From Verrucomicrobiia bacterium (GTDB lineage Bacteria; Verrucomicrobiota; Verrucomicrobiia; Verrucomicrobiales; DEV007), in the NCBI GenBank assembly GCA_030425385.1, contig JAUIAH010000007.1, positions 62,001-126,000 of the forward strand: a DNA stretch of 64,000 nucleotides, written 5' to 3'. Shown one piece after another: positions 1 to 10,123 of the stretch (position 1 is its first letter; every line of letters begins with the position of its first letter). The translations under genes were made by a program, and so were the position numbers. The notes beneath the pieces were generated by a model that did not search any database, was not told the origin of the DNA, and saw only the letters and a program-made list of their open reading frames with translations.

Positions 1-633
1 TTGGATCCTCCCGCGTCTGTTGGGCTCGCCGAATGCTACTTTCGCCTGGGAAATAAAGCCAAGGCTACCCGAGCGCTGGACAAAGCACCGCTCTCCATTG
101 CCAAGATCAAGTTGTTAGGCGACATGGGCGATGCGCGTGAAGCGCTCAAACTCGCGGGTAGTGTCCGCATGTCTCAACCTCACGAACTGTATCTCACTGC
201 AGGAGATATCTGTCGTCTGGATGGGAAGTTCACCGATGCCATCCTCTGGTATGAGAAGGTGCTGACCGCACCGAAAGCTCGCAATGAGGATTACGAGAAG
301 CGGTATCATGCGAGGGCGCGCCAGAGCATCGAGTCAGTGAAGCAGTTTGAACTTCTCGATATCTCCAAACTGGCTGACGGCACCTACCGCGGTACGGCCA
401 TGGGATATGAAGGTCCTCTCGATGTGGAGGCCCGCGTGCGCGGGGGACGCATTCAAGCCGTCAATGTCACCCAGCACACGGAGAAGCAGTACTACTCTGC
501 CCTCACCGACGTCCCGGCTCAGATCATTCAGAAGCAAAGCCTGAAAGACGTCGAAGGCACTAGCCACGCGACCATCACCGCGGTTGCGATCATCAATGCT
601 ACTGCCAAGGCACTCTCTGGCGATCCAGAGTAG
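1..633 (+). CDS. TPR and FMN-binding domain protein (5' end outside window)
   Basis: The reading frame is open from the first base, so the true start lies upstream; the TTG at position 1 is probably not the start. Residues 1 to about 110 look like degenerate TPR helices (GLAECYFRLG, AGDICRLDGKFTDAILWYEKVL). Residues about 125-205 match the FMN_bind fold of RnfG/NqrC/NosR-type proteins: DGTYRG, then GGRIQAVNV, then the tail EGTSHATITAVAIINAT. In this family a Thr or Ser in the tail is covalently flavinylated by ApbE on the outer face of the membrane; here the Thr residues of SHATIT are the likely site. The stop is two bases before the start of the membrane polyferredoxin, so the two are probably co-transcribed and exchange electrons. 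Domain family is fairly sure; the actual redox partner is inference. Confidence 0.8.
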   Translation: MDPPASVGLAECYFRLGNKAKATRALDKAPLSIAKIKLLGDMGDAREALKLAGSVRMSQPHELYLTAGDICRLDGKFTDAILWYEKVLTAPKARNEDYEKRYHARARQSIESVKQFELLDISKLADGTYRGTAMGYEGPLDVEARVRGGRIQAVNVTQHTEKQYYSALTDVPAQIIQKQSLKDVEGTSHATITAVAIINATAKALSGDPE

Positions 634-635
634 TC

Positions 636-2903
636 ATGCAACTAGCGTTTATCCAGCCTGGAACGAGCCCCAGCGTCCTCTTTCTAACAGTGCTCGCAGT
701 GGCGGCGGCCTTTCTGATCGTTGCCATCCTCACCCGTCTGAGCAAGCGCACGCGGAGCCGCGCGATCGTCCGACTGGATCATTTCCTGCCATTTGTGCGC
801 AAACGCCGATTTCCACCGGGCGATCCATCCCTTCTCGTCCGTTGCGCGCAGCGGCTCTTGCCGAAGCATTGGTTCTTCAATCCCGTGACTGGCTCAGAGG
901 GAGCCCTCCGCCGCTGGTGTCGCCAATTGGGCCCCACCGTGTTGGCTGCGCCACTCCGCCGAGTCATCCAAGGGATCTGCTTTCTCACATTCTCTACGCT
1001 CTTCTTCTACGTGTGTTGGCCATACGATGCTCGCCCGGTTTCCGAAGGTGCCGCCAGTCCTGGATGGATCTTTCAGGGGTTGGACCAGGCGTCGGGAGAG
1101 ATTCGCTTTTCCAGGGACCCGGTGGCCACCGAGATCGCTAACATTGATCGGATCTACGCACAGTCTTCATCAGGCACCTCCTCCTGGCCCTTGGAGGTGA
1201 TCAGTCTTCAAGAAGGTGAGGCCACCTTCAGCGTTCCCCAAAGCGAGACCGCCGAGATTCTTCAAGTGTTGATGTTAGGAACGTCTCCCTGGACATTCTT
1301 TGAATCGGAGCCTGACAAATGGCCTTCCCACTACGCGGACAATCTCCGCGCGAAGGAACGTCTTCCTGCTGATCTCTTTCTGGTCCTTGATCCACTCGTC
1401 AGCATTTCCACGGCGATCGCCTCTCGGAGTTGGGTCTGGTCCCTTTCCGCTGCCGGCATCATCTTGGTCGTTTGTGTGCTCATCCCGCGCGGGTTTTGCG
1501 GCTATTTGTGTCCGTTAGGCACGTTGATCGATCTCTTTGATGGGACTATTGGCAAGCATGTCACACGTTTCCGAGTTGGGATCGATGGGTGGTGGGTTCA
1601 TCTCAAATACTACCTCCTTGCAGGGGTGCTCATCTCGGCAGTCATGGGAGTCCTCATCTCAGGATTCGTCGCTGCCATTCCCGTCATCACCCGAGGATTC
1701 CTCTTTCTCATCGAACCTCTGCAAACAGGATCGCTTCGGAGTTGGCACCTCATCCCTGGCATCAATGCTGGGCACTTCCTTTCTCTCTTTCTCTTTGTCA
1801 GTGTCCTAGCGCTTGGATTCTTGCGACCACGATTCTGGTGCAAGTATGTCTGTCCCAGCGGTGCTGTGTTCTCGTTAGGCAATCTGTTTCGAGCGACGGA
1901 AAGGAAAGTTGAGTCGTCATGCATCCATTGTGACAAATGTGTGAGGATCTGCCCATTTGACGCCATTAAACCTGATTTCACGACCCGCGGAACGGATTGT
2001 ACTTTGTGCCAGACATGTGCAGGCGTTTGCCCGACTCACGCCATCAAGTTTGTCGAACGGTGGAATACGGTGGACCTCAAGGAGCACAACGTTCCGCCCA
2101 CTGGTGAGACGGCTCTGGGGCGTCGAGGCTTTCTTTCGCTCACGGCGGGATCCACCGCAGCTGTCCTCGGTGGAGCAGGCGTGGCAACAGCCACCAAAGT
2201 CACCAATCCTGACGCTAATACTAGACCTCTCCCTGTGCGACCTCCCGGAAGTGTCCCAGAGGAATCATTTCTACAAATGTGCATTCGCTGTGGCGAATGC
2301 TTCAAGGCATGCCCTAACAATGTCTTGCAATCTCTCGGGTTTTCTCATGGGCTGGGTGGGCTGTGGACGCCAGCGGTAGCAGCTGATTGGGCCGGATGCG
2401 AGTCGAGCTGCAATGCCTGTGGGGAGGTCTGCCCCACTGGTGCTATTCGCGCGTTGCCTCTTTCGGAGAAGAAGGATGTGCGCATGGGCCTGGCCATGGT
2501 GAACACTGTCACTTGTTTGCCATTTGCACATCGAGAAGCATGCCAACTGTGCGTCGATGAATGCACGGCGGCTGGCTATCATGCGATCGAGTTCACGCGC
2601 GTTGGAACGCAAACCGATGCTGAAGGTCGGCCTATCGAAGGCTCTGGCTACCTTGCCCCTTTGGTGATCCCTGACAAATGCGTCGGCTGCGGTCTGTGTC
2701 AGACGCGTTGCTTTGGGATCAATGTGGAAGCCAAGGGCCTCCTTGAATCCTCAGCCATTGTCATCGAGGCAGGTAGTGGCAAGGAAGACCGCTTCACCGA
2801 TGCCGCTTACGAGGAATGGCAACGCGAGCGAGAACAGAAGGCCGACATCTCCACGCCTTCCCCTGCGGCACCGATACCTTTAGACGATCCTTTCGGCTTG
2901 TAG
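636..2903 (+). CDS. Membrane polyferredoxin, NapH-like and NapG-like halves fused
   Basis: A 755-residue integral membrane iron-sulfur protein that would move electrons between the membrane and extracytoplasmic flavin or iron-sulfur centres. The N-terminal half has several membrane helices and the NapH/NosR-type motifs CGYLCPLG (near residue 288) and CKYVCPSG (near 408), followed by two 4Fe-4S motifs, CIHCDKCVRICP (near 428) and CTLCQTCAGVCP (near 455). Near residue 495 lies a twin-arginine segment, GRRGFLSLTAG, with a hydrophobic Ala/Gly run. After it come more Cys clusters: CIRCGECFKACP (549), CESSCNACGEVCP (588) and CVGCGLCQTRC (682), as in NapG/MauM ferredoxins. The start is ATG 636, two bases after the FMN-binding gene. 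A NapH-NapG fusion is the simplest reading. No terminal reductase or donor dehydrogenase is seen here, so the physiological reaction is unknown. Confidence 0.85.
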   Translation: MQLAFIQPGTSPSVLFLTVLAVAAAFLIVAILTRLSKRTRSRAIVRLDHFLPFVRKRRFPPGDPSLLVRCAQRLLPKHWFFNPVTGSEGALRRWCRQLGPTVLAAPLRRVIQGICFLTFSTLFFYVCWPYDARPVSEGAASPGWIFQGLDQASGEIRFSRDPVATEIANIDRIYAQSSSGTSSWPLEVISLQEGEATFSVPQSETAEILQVLMLGTSPWTFFESEPDKWPSHYADNLRAKERLPADLFLVLDPLVSISTAIASRSWVWSLSAAGIILVVCVLIPRGFCGYLCPLGTLIDLFDGTIGKHVTRFRVGIDGWWVHLKYYLLAGVLISAVMGVLISGFVAAIPVITRGFLFLIEPLQTGSLRSWHLIPGINAGHFLSLFLFVSVLALGFLRPRFWCKYVCPSGAVFSLGNLFRATERKVESSCIHCDKCVRICPFDAIKPDFTTRGTDCTLCQTCAGVCPTHAIKFVERWNTVDLKEHNVPPTGETALGRRGFLSLTAGSTAAVLGGAGVATATKVTNPDANTRPLPVRPPGSVPEESFLQMCIRCGECFKACPNNVLQSLGFSHGLGGLWTPAVAADWAGCESSCNACGEVCPTGAIRALPLSEKKDVRMGLAMVNTVTCLPFAHREACQLCVDECTAAGYHAIEFTRVGTQTDAEGRPIEGSGYLAPLVIPDKCVGCGLCQTRCFGINVEAKGLLESSAIVIEAGSGKEDRFTDAAYEEWQREREQKADISTPSPAAPIPLDDPFGL

Positions 2904-2962
2904 ATAGATGGCCAATCGCATGAGTGTGTGAAGAAGGTTGCTCTTCTGGGAGGAGAAGGGTT

Positions 2963-4078
2963 ATGCAATGGAACATGAACGCACCCTCACATCCCTCCGA
3001 ACGCATCCTTCTCGGTCCTGGACCGAGCCCCGTGCCTGCTCGTGTGCTGCAGGCGATGGCGGCTCCGACTTTGGGCCACCTTGATCCTGAGTATCTCGCC
3101 ATCATGGACGAGACGCGCGAACGCTTGAGGCAGGTTTTCCAGACGAGCAACGACCTTACCATGGCGGTCAGCGGTACTGGCAGTGCGGGGATGGAAGCGT
3201 GTGTGGTCAATCTGATCGAGCCGGGCGATGAAGCGATTGTCTGTATCAATGGCGTCTTCGGCGGACGCATGAAGGACGTGATGGAGCGTAGTGGCGCCAC
3301 GGTGCATGCGATCGAAGTTCCCTGGGGAGAGACTTTTCCAGAAGAGATGATCTGCAAGGCCTTGGAACAACATCCCAAGGCGAAGGTGTTAGGCATCGTG
3401 CATGCGGAGACGTCAACCGGGGCGCATCAATCGTTGGAAGGCCTCTCGCAACACGTGCACGACGCGGGGGCGCTTCTGCTGGTTGATTGTGTGACTTCGC
3501 TAGGGGGCTTGCCGGTGGAGATCGATGCGTGGGGGATAGATGCGGCCTACAGCGGGACGCAGAAATGCCTGTCCTGTCCCCCTGGCTTGGCGCCGGTGAC
3601 CTTCTCGCCGCGCGCGGTGGAGAAGATGAATCAGCGGCAGTCGAAGGTGCAAAGTTGGTATCTGGATATGTCCATGCTGAGTTCCTATTGGGGCGAGGAG
3701 CGCGTTTATCATCACACGGCACCGATCAACATGACGTATGCCTTGCGCGAAGCGCTGAAGATCGTGATGGAAGAAGGGCTCGATCGGCGGGTGGCGAGGC
3801 ATCGTGCGAGTCATGAGCGCTTGCGGTCGGGCTTGGAGGCCATGGGGCTATCCTATATCCCCAATGATTCCCTCACGACCCTGAATGCGATCCGGGTTCC
3901 CGATGGCGTGGATGAAGCCAAGGTTCGCCGTGGCTTGCTCGAGGATTATGGGATCGAGATTGGGGCAGGGTTAGGGCCGTTCAAAGGCAAAGCGTGGCGC
4001 ATCGGTCTCATGGGCCATGGATCCACGACCCGGCATGTGGACCTCGTCCTCACCGCGCTTCAGCAGCACCTGTCCTGA
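2963..4078 (+). CDS. Class V aminotransferase (alanine-glyoxylate / serine-pyruvate type)
   Basis: A 371-residue PLP-dependent aminotransferase of the fold-type I, AGXT/serine-glyoxylate group. The N-terminal [10 protein letters not shown] is the usual phosphate-site opening of this family, GTGSAGMEA follows, DCVTSLGG carries the PLP-contacting Asp, and SGTQKCLS carries the Schiff-base Lys. The C-terminal part has the expected [19 protein letters not shown]. Members convert glyoxylate or pyruvate to glycine or alanine using Ala or Ser as donor; substrate preference cannot be read from sequence. The start is ATG 2963, because AGGAG at 2951-2955 sits seven bases before it; a longer frame from 2924 has no ribosome site. 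It runs in the same direction as the polyferredoxin 60 bases upstream and converges on the DUF1501 gene 18 bases downstream. Confidence 0.88.
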   Translation: MQWNMNAPSHPSERILLGPGPSPVPARVLQAMAAPTLGHLDPEYLAIMDETRERLRQVFQTSNDLTMAVSGTGSAGMEACVVNLIEPGDEAIVCINGVFGGRMKDVMERSGATVHAIEVPWGETFPEEMICKALEQHPKAKVLGIVHAETSTGAHQSLEGLSQHVHDAGALLLVDCVTSLGGLPVEIDAWGIDAAYSGTQKCLSCPPGLAPVTFSPRAVEKMNQRQSKVQSWYLDMSMLSSYWGEERVYHHTAPINMTYALREALKIVMEEGLDRRVARHRASHERLRSGLEAMGLSYIPNDSLTTLNAIRVPDGVDEAKVRRGLLEDYGIEIGAGLGPFKGKAWRIGLMGHGSTTRHVDLVLTALQQHLS

Positions 4079-4096
4079 TGCTGCTGGGGAGTCACG

Positions 4097-5554
4097 CTAC
4101 GCGCGCAGGATGCCTTTGATAATCTTGCCGTGAACGTCAGTGAGGCGGAAACGGCGGCCTTGGTAACGAAACGTCAGCCGTTCGTGATCGATGCCTAGCA
4201 GATGCATGAGGGTGGCGTGGAAGTCGTGCACGTGGACGCCATTCTCCTCAATGTTGTAGCCGAAGGGGTCCGTCTTGCCGTAGGCGATTCCTGGGCGCAC
4301 GCCACCTCCAGCCATCCACAGGGAATAGCACTTGGGATGGTGGTCGCGTCCAAAGTCTTTGGCAGTCAATTTGCCCTGACAGTAGTTCGTGCGACCAAAC
4401 TCGCCGCCCCAGATGACGAGCGTGTCTTCGAGCATGCCACGATTCTTGAGATCACGCACCAGGGCGGCGGAGGCCTGATCCGTTTCTCGACACTGATTGG
4501 TGATGCCTCCGCGTAGGCCGCCATGCTGATCCCAGCCGGGATGGTAGAGCTGGATAAAGCGTACGCCCCTCTCGGCCAGACGGCGCGCCACGAGGCAATT
4601 GGCGGCGAAACTGCCGGGCTTCTTCACATCATCCCCATAGCTGTTGAGGACACTAGCGGATTCGTCAGAGAAATCCATGACGTCAGGAATGGAGCGCTGC
4701 ATGCGAAAGGCGAGTTCGTATTGTTCGATGCGGGCTTCGATCTCGCGATCGGCCTCTTCTTCGAGTTGAAGCGCGTGCAGTTCGTTCAGGCGGTCTAACA
4801 TCTTGCGACGAGAGGCGCGATCTATGCCATCAGGGTTGTTGAGATAGAGAACAGGATCTTTCCCAGAGCGGAAACGCACGCCTTGGTGACGAGAAGGAAG
4901 GAACCCGTTGCCCCAGTAGCGTCCGACCAAGGGTTGGCCACCTTTGCCTTTCGTCGTGAGGACGACGTAAGATGGCAGGTTATCATTCTCGATCCCCAAG
5001 CCGTATGATAGCCAGGCACCGATGGCGGGTCGTCCAGGAAACTGCGAACCGGTCTGCATCATGGTGACGGCAGGGCCATGATTGATGGCTTCGGTATACA
5101 TGGAGTGCACCATGCAGAGATCGTCGGCCACGGTGGCTGTGTGAGGGAGCCGTTCACTTAATGGATGACCACACTGACCATGGCGTTGGAAGGCGAAAGG
5201 CGAGCCTGCGAGAGGGAGGCTGGATTGATTTCCCGACATGCCGGTGAGCCGTTGACCCATGCGAACGGACGCGGGCAGCTCTTCCCCGTGCCGCTCGTTG
5301 AGGAGGGGCTTGGGGTCGAAGAGATCCATTTGTGAGGGGCCACCGCTCATGAAGAGATAGATCACGCGCTTGGCCTTGGCGCCTGCGTGCGGTGCCCCTA
5401 ACACTCCGCGATCCAGAGCTTTGGCATGGCTTTCGCGGGTGAGGAGGTCGGCGAGCGCGATGCCCCCGAGGCCCATGCCAAATTGGTGGAGGAAGGAGCG
5501 ACGTGTGAGAGCGTATGGGTCAGTGAACCCGGTGCAGAGAGGGAGAGGTTTCAT
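4097..5554 (-). CDS. DUF1501 family exported protein with Tat signal
   Basis: A 485-residue DUF1501 protein, a family of the alkaline-phosphatase/sulfatase-like superfamily abundant in Planctomycetes and Verrucomicrobia. A twin-arginine signal is plain at residues 17-25 (TRRSFLHQF) followed by GMGLGGIALADLL, so it should be exported folded. Core motifs include FMSGGPSQMDLFDPKP, MQTGSQFPGRPAIGAWLSYGLG, YHPGWDQHGG and WGGEFGRTNYCQG with DHHPKCYSLWMAGGG, where metal ligands are expected. It lies 29 bases downstream of the cytochrome/DUF1553 gene on the same strand; these two families are habitual neighbours. The biochemical function of the pair is not established; polysaccharide or sulfated-polymer metabolism is often suggested. 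Confidence 0.92.
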   Translation of the reverse strand: MKPLPLCTGFTDPYALTRRSFLHQFGMGLGGIALADLLTRESHAKALDRGVLGAPHAGAKAKRVIYLFMSGGPSQMDLFDPKPLLNERHGEELPASVRMGQRLTGMSGNQSSLPLAGSPFAFQRHGQCGHPLSERLPHTATVADDLCMVHSMYTEAINHGPAVTMMQTGSQFPGRPAIGAWLSYGLGIENDNLPSYVVLTTKGKGGQPLVGRYWGNGFLPSRHQGVRFRSGKDPVLYLNNPDGIDRASRRKMLDRLNELHALQLEEEADREIEARIEQYELAFRMQRSIPDVMDFSDESASVLNSYGDDVKKPGSFAANCLVARRLAERGVRFIQLYHPGWDQHGGLRGGITNQCRETDQASAALVRDLKNRGMLEDTLVIWGGEFGRTNYCQGKLTAKDFGRDHHPKCYSLWMAGGGVRPGIAYGKTDPFGYNIEENGVHVHDFHATLMHLLGIDHERLTFRYQGRRFRLTDVHGKIIKGILRA

Positions 5555-5583
5555 GAGCTTGTGGGTTGAGGGGCCTGTCAGGT

Positions 5584-8500
5584 TCAGCGTTTCATCACAC
5601 AGTCGTCAAAAGCCAAGAGACTGTTGGCCACGACTGTCACGGCGGCGAGTTGAGTGGGTTCAAGATGCTCGGGCAGGGGTGCTTCCCCGGTTTGAAGGTA
5701 TTGCTGGGCATCTTTCGGGCGATCTCGGAAATGCGAGAGTTGTTCTTCTAGCATTTGCTTCAAGATGCGTTGCTCTTCGGGGCGTGGGTGGCGGCTCGTC
5801 ATCCACCGGAAGAGATCATCCATGAGGGTGGCGTTGGAATCGCCGTGAGCGTCTAACAAGCGTGCGGCCAGGGTGCGAGCGGCTTCGATCGCCTGGGGAT
5901 CATTCATGTAGACAAAGGCCTGCAGCGGAGTGGCTGTCATGGCGCGTTCCACCTTGCAGACATCGCGCTTAGGCGCATTTAGGGCAATCATGACGGGGGC
6001 TGGGCTCGTGCGTTTCCAATAAGTGTAGAGACTGCGTCGGTAGAGGCCGTCGCCTTTCTCGTGGTCCACTGGTTTGAAGCTTGCGGCGACCTCGTAAGGC
6101 TTGACCGGCGGACCGCCGATGTGCTCGACGAGGAGGCCACTGGCGTAGAGCGCGTTGTCACGGATCATCTCCGCGGAGAGACGGTAACGCCGCGCCCGAG
6201 CCAGCCACACATTCTCAGGATCCTTGGCTTGATGCGCTTCCGTAGCCTGAGAACGCTGACGGTAGGTTTGTGAGAGGACCATGCGTTTGACGAGCGCCTT
6301 CAAATCCCAGCCATCTTGAATCAATTGATAGGCCAACCAGTCGAGCAATTCGGGATGGGTAGGAAGCGAGCCTTGGCTCCCGAAATCTTCGGGAGTGCCC
6401 ACGAGTCCCTTGCCGAAGAAGAGTTGCCAGTAGCGATTGACGGTGACACGCGCTGTGAGTGGGTGCGCGGGATCGGTGAGCCAACGGGCCAATCCGAGAC
6501 GGTTGCGAGGGGCGCTGGCGTCCATGGGAGGAAGAAAGGCTGGGGTGGTGGCGGTGACCGGCTCCGCACGGGCATCATAGGCTCCGCGGCTGAGAAGATA
6601 CGATTCCCGTGGAGTGGGTGTCTCTCGCATGATCATGATTTCCTCTGTCTGGTCTAACAAAGTGTCACGTTTCTCGCGCAAGTCACGCAGGGGAGCCTCG
6701 GCGAGAACGGGGATCGCCTTTGGTAAGGGTATGCCGCGACCCAGGTGTGCGATTTCGTCAGGATGAAGGGCGCGATCAAACACCCGCATGGTGTCGATGA
6801 GGCCACCCGTGAAGCCGCGATCTCGGAAACGTTCTCCAATGGCGATGGTATCGCCGCCGCCCCCCTTGATCTGGCGTGTGAGGTGATCACGGTAGATTTC
6901 CACTGGCGCTTCCCGTCCATTGAGGTAGATACGCAGTCCATCTGCGCGACTGGAACCATCATGACTGACACTGACATGCACCCATTCATTGACGGGAATC
7001 GCATGCACCGTTCTGACGGAAATCGCATTGCCTGGCCAGAAGTGGATCAAGGACCAGCGCAAGCGGCCCTGATCTAACAGGACCTCATAACCGCGACTGG
7101 CGGCGTCCGTCCAGGCGCGAGAGCGGTGCCAAACCACCGCGCGCTCTTTCACGTCAGGCGTCTGCATCCACCAACTCACGGTGAAGGGTTGCGAGCGTTT
7201 GAAATTGCCCACCTTGAGATTCACGGGGTCATCTCCCGAGAGGCGAATGGCTTGCCCTTCTTTCCCGGGAACCAGGGTGTTGGCGTTGTTAGAACTGGCG
7301 GGCGTTTGGTCGTCGACGGCATTGACAAACGTGCCACCCTCACGCTGATCAAAAGTGTGGCGAGCGACTTCGCCACTCAAGGGGGCGATCTGTTCGGGAG
7401 AAGACGAAGCGAGGCGCACTTCGGTAGCGCGGACGCGAGCGGTGAGATCGGAAAGGGCCTTCTCCTGCGCCGGCGTGGTGAGCTCCATCGTCGGGGTCGG
7501 GACGGAATCCGTGAAGTAGGAATAGAGCCCAGCTTCGTCGATATTGGCAAAGAAGGCGAATAATTGATAGTATTCCTTCTGTGAGATCGGATCGTATTTG
7601 TGGTCGTGACACCGGCTGCACTCTAACGTCAAGCCTAAGAATGCGGTGCCAAAGGTGTGAGTGCGGTCGGCGACATACTCGACGCGAAATTCCTCCGGCA
7701 CGCTGCCGCCTTCGACTTTCTGTGAGTGGAGCCGATTGAAGGTGGTGGCAAGGCGTTGCTCGCGCGAGGCATTTGGGAGGAGGTCGCCCGCCAATTGCCA
7801 GGTGATGAAGTCGTCGTAGGGGAGGTTGTCATTGAAGGCCTGGATCACCCAGTCCCGCCAGGGCCACACCCGACGGTCGCGATCCACTTGGTAGCCGTAA
7901 CTGTCCGAGTAGCGCGCCACATCCATCCACTCGGCCGCCATCCGTTCGCCATAGCGTTTGCTGCGCAAGAGGCGATCAACGAGATCTTCGTAGGCATCGG
8001 AAGAGGTATCAGCTAGAAAGGTATCGATCTCCTGGGGCGTGGGTGGCAACCCAGTGAGATCGAACGTCACGCGCCGAATGAGGCGTTCGCGTTCGGCCTC
8101 CGCGCTCAAGGTCCATTCGCGTTCCTCCAGACGTCGTTGGACAAAGGCATCGATGGGATTGCGCACCCGGCTCGCGTCGTCCACTTTTGGGATGGGGATT
8201 GCTTCCAGGGAGCGGTAGGCCCAGTGTTCATCATAGGGTGCTCCTTCGGCGATCCACTGGCGCAGAATGGCTTTCTGATCGGTGGTCAATTCCCGTTTCG
8301 TGGCCGGTGGCGGCATGAGATCCTCAGCGTCGGAGGTGTGGACACGCTCCAAGAGCATGCTTTCCTCTGGTTTTCCTGGCGATAGGACGTCGAGTGCGGC
8401 TTCGCGCTCATCGAGTCGGAGATCCGCTTTTCGGTCGGCAGCATCGGGGCCGTGGCAGAAGAAACACTGGTCCGATAGGATCGGGCGAACGTCCCGATTG

Positions 8501-8595
8501 AAATCGATCGGAGCGGCTTCCGCCCAGAGACATCCCAGGCAGAAGGAAGCCAAGAATACGCGGAAACATGGCAGGTATGGGTGGGAAGGCATCAT
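5584..8595 (-). CDS. Planctomycete-type cytochrome c with DUF1549, LamG and DUF1553 domains
   Basis: About 1003 residues. After a signal peptide ([15 protein letters not shown]) comes a PSCyt1 heme-binding segment, [17 protein letters not shown], whose CFFCH at residues 44-48 is a c-type heme site. DUF1549 follows (about 130-330; [34 protein letters not shown]). Next is a LamG/concanavalin-like domain at about 415-600 ([24 protein letters not shown]). DUF1553 closes the protein at about 690-950 ([52 protein letters not shown]). The GTG at 8601 and the ATGs at 8595 and 8592 are all possible starts; none has a strong ribosome site. It sits between a Ser/Thr kinase gene (22 bases upstream) and DUF1501 (29 bases downstream), all on the minus strand. 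Identity is certain; the enzymatic role is not known. Confidence 0.92.
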   Translation of the reverse strand: MMPSHPYLPCFRVFLASFCLGCLWAEAAPIDFNRDVRPILSDQCFFCHGPDAADRKADLRLDEREAALDVLSPGKPEESMLLERVHTSDAEDLMPPPATKRELTTDQKAILRQWIAEGAPYDEHWAYRSLEAIPIPKVDDASRVRNPIDAFVQRRLEEREWTLSAEAERERLIRRVTFDLTGLPPTPQEIDTFLADTSSDAYEDLVDRLLRSKRYGERMAAEWMDVARYSDSYGYQVDRDRRVWPWRDWVIQAFNDNLPYDDFITWQLAGDLLPNASREQRLATTFNRLHSQKVEGGSVPEEFRVEYVADRTHTFGTAFLGLTLECSRCHDHKYDPISQKEYYQLFAFFANIDEAGLYSYFTDSVPTPTMELTTPAQEKALSDLTARVRATEVRLASSSPEQIAPLSGEVARHTFDQREGGTFVNAVDDQTPASSNNANTLVPGKEGQAIRLSGDDPVNLKVGNFKRSQPFTVSWWMQTPDVKERAVVWHRSRAWTDAASRGYEVLLDQGRLRWSLIHFWPGNAISVRTVHAIPVNEWVHVSVSHDGSSRADGLRIYLNGREAPVEIYRDHLTRQIKGGGGDTIAIGERFRDRGFTGGLIDTMRVFDRALHPDEIAHLGRGIPLPKAIPVLAEAPLRDLREKRDTLLDQTEEIMIMRETPTPRESYLLSRGAYDARAEPVTATTPAFLPPMDASAPRNRLGLARWLTDPAHPLTARVTVNRYWQLFFGKGLVGTPEDFGSQGSLPTHPELLDWLAYQLIQDGWDLKALVKRMVLSQTYRQRSQATEAHQAKDPENVWLARARRYRLSAEMIRDNALYASGLLVEHIGGPPVKPYEVAASFKPVDHEKGDGLYRRSLYTYWKRTSPAPVMIALNAPKRDVCKVERAMTATPLQAFVYMNDPQAIEAARTLAARLLDAHGDSNATLMDDLFRWMTSRHPRPEEQRILKQMLEEQLSHFRDRPKDAQQYLQTGEAPLPEHLEPTQLAAVTVVANSLLAFDDCVMKR

Positions 8596-8617
8596 GGTCA
8601 CGAACTACCAATGTCGC

Positions 8618-9967
8618 TCAGGGTTGCGCGAAATCCAAGACGCGGATGTGGTCAGGATGGCGCAATTTGATCTGGAACTGGCGATTGTAAGCCTCCACGC
8701 GGCCAGTGATGGCAATGGTGGTGTCTGCGTAAAGGTCCAGGGGATCCTTCGGGAAATGGGAGCGATCACTGGGAAAGGAGACCACCGTAAACTGATCACC
8801 GGGGAAATGGAGGAAAGTGGTGCCCCTTCGAGAGCTTTCGGCTCGGGTGACCCGGCCGCGCACCGTGACCACATCACCGAGATGCGCTTCCAGGGCGTCG
8901 CGGTCAGAGGCATCAATGGTAATCGTGGATACCAGTGAGGGGACAGGAGACGGGTTGGCTCGGGAGGCGCCGGTTTCCTTGTTCGGATCAGCAAGGCCCC
9001 ACCAGATGAATCCGCCTAACAATCCGCCCACCAGGGCTGATGCTGCATGAAGCCAGCCGCGGTGCGGGCTCGGTTCTGGAGGAGAAACGTCGCCATTGGC
9101 GATGGGAAGCGATGGTGCTGGGAGGGAGGTGGTGGGGTGGGAACAGGCTTCGCGGAAAGTGAGCAGAGCCTCTTTGGCGGAGCTTGGGCGATCGTTAGGA
9201 TAGCGCTCGATGAGCTTCATGACCCAAGTGGTCACGGCCTCTGGCAAATCGGGACGGATCACCTCAAGCGGTGTCACCCGATGTTGCAAATGACTCTCCA
9301 TCACGTCCGCGGCGGTTTCCCCATCGAAAGGCAGCTCACCGGAGAGCGCAAAGTAATACACGCACCCCAGCTGGTAGAGATCTGTGCGCGCATCGAGGAG
9401 GCCATGCTCAAACTGTTCGGGTGCCATGTAAGCACTGGACCCCATGATGGTGTCTTCGTAGGCCATGGTCTGCTGGGACGGTTCAGGCGAATACTTGGCC
9501 AGCCCGAAGTCTAGCAGTTTCACTTGAAAGCTGTCGCTCGGCAACCAGCGGAGGATCAGATTGCGTGGCTTGATGTCGCGGTGCAGCAGGTCATGGTGAT
9601 GCGCTGAGACGAGGGCATCCAGTGTTTGCTCTACCACTCGGACGAAATCGTCCTGGATGAGAGGACCTCGATTCACCACCTCACGGAGCAAGTCGCCCTC
9701 GATGAACTCCATGACGACATAGGCGCCTTCTTCATCCACTCCAGCATCGAAGATGACAACGATGTTAGGATGCTGCATCGATGAGAGCAGGGCCGCCTCT
9801 CGGAGCAGGCCTTGGATGGCCGCGTCATCGGTCACCGGGAGGGCGGTGGCGGCAGGGAGCAGGCGTTTGATTGCCACCCGGCGAGAGAGTTGCCGATCCC
9901 AGGCTTCGTAGACCACCCCGACGCCGCCTTCGCCTAGTTTGTCGCGGATTTCGTAGCGGTGGTCCAT
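8618..9967 (-). CDS. Membrane Ser/Thr protein kinase with C-terminal OB-like domain
   Basis: A 449-residue Hanks-type kinase. The N-terminal 270 residues hold the full set of motifs: LGEGGVGVVYEAWD (glycine loop), VAIKRL (catalytic Lys near 34), HRDIKPRNLIL (catalytic loop near 130), DFGLAKY (metal-binding), and SAYMAPEQF (activation segment). A proline-rich linker leads to one membrane helix near residues 309-326 (ALVGGLLGGFIWWGLA). The last ~110 residues would be extracytoplasmic and look like a small beta-barrel: LGDVVTVRGRVTRAES, TTFLHFPGD, IAITGRVEAYNRQFQIKL, which recalls an OB fold. It precedes the cytochrome/DUF1553 gene by 22 bases and is probably the first gene of that operon. The kinase assignment is firm; the OB reading is by motif only. 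Confidence 0.9.
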   Translation of the reverse strand: MDHRYEIRDKLGEGGVGVVYEAWDRQLSRRVAIKRLLPAATALPVTDDAAIQGLLREAALLSSMQHPNIVVIFDAGVDEEGAYVVMEFIEGDLLREVVNRGPLIQDDFVRVVEQTLDALVSAHHHDLLHRDIKPRNLILRWLPSDSFQVKLLDFGLAKYSPEPSQQTMAYEDTIMGSSAYMAPEQFEHGLLDARTDLYQLGCVYYFALSGELPFDGETAADVMESHLQHRVTPLEVIRPDLPEAVTTWVMKLIERYPNDRPSSAKEALLTFREACSHPTTSLPAPSLPIANGDVSPPEPSPHRGWLHAASALVGGLLGGFIWWGLADPNKETGASRANPSPVPSLVSTITIDASDRDALEAHLGDVVTVRGRVTRAESSRRGTTFLHFPGDQFTVVSFPSDRSHFPKDPLDLYADTTIAITGRVEAYNRQFQIKLRHPDHIRVLDFAQP

Positions 9968-10089
9968 CGGGGAGGGAAGTCTCTCGTAGCTTTCCCCGAT
10001 TCACCCAATGGAACAACCACCAACGTTTGGGGAAGGCACGACGGATGTATCGAGAATGATAGAAATTCTATTGTCTTGAATTTGTGGTG

Positions 10090-10118
10090 TTGATCTTGAG
10101 AGAGTGTGAAATTATGAT
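10090..10118 (+). promoter_or_regulatory. Candidate sigma-70 promoter abutting the PEP-CTERM start
   Basis: TTGATC at 10090-10095 and TATGAT at 10113-10118 are separated by 17 bases, close to the sigma-70 consensus. The ATG at 10124 begins only five bases after the -10 hexamer, so a transcript from here would be leaderless or nearly so. It lies in the 156-base gap between the divergent kinase and PEP-CTERM genes. A match of this quality can arise by chance in such AT-rich spacers. Confidence 0.3.
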
Positions 10119-10123
10119 GGGTC

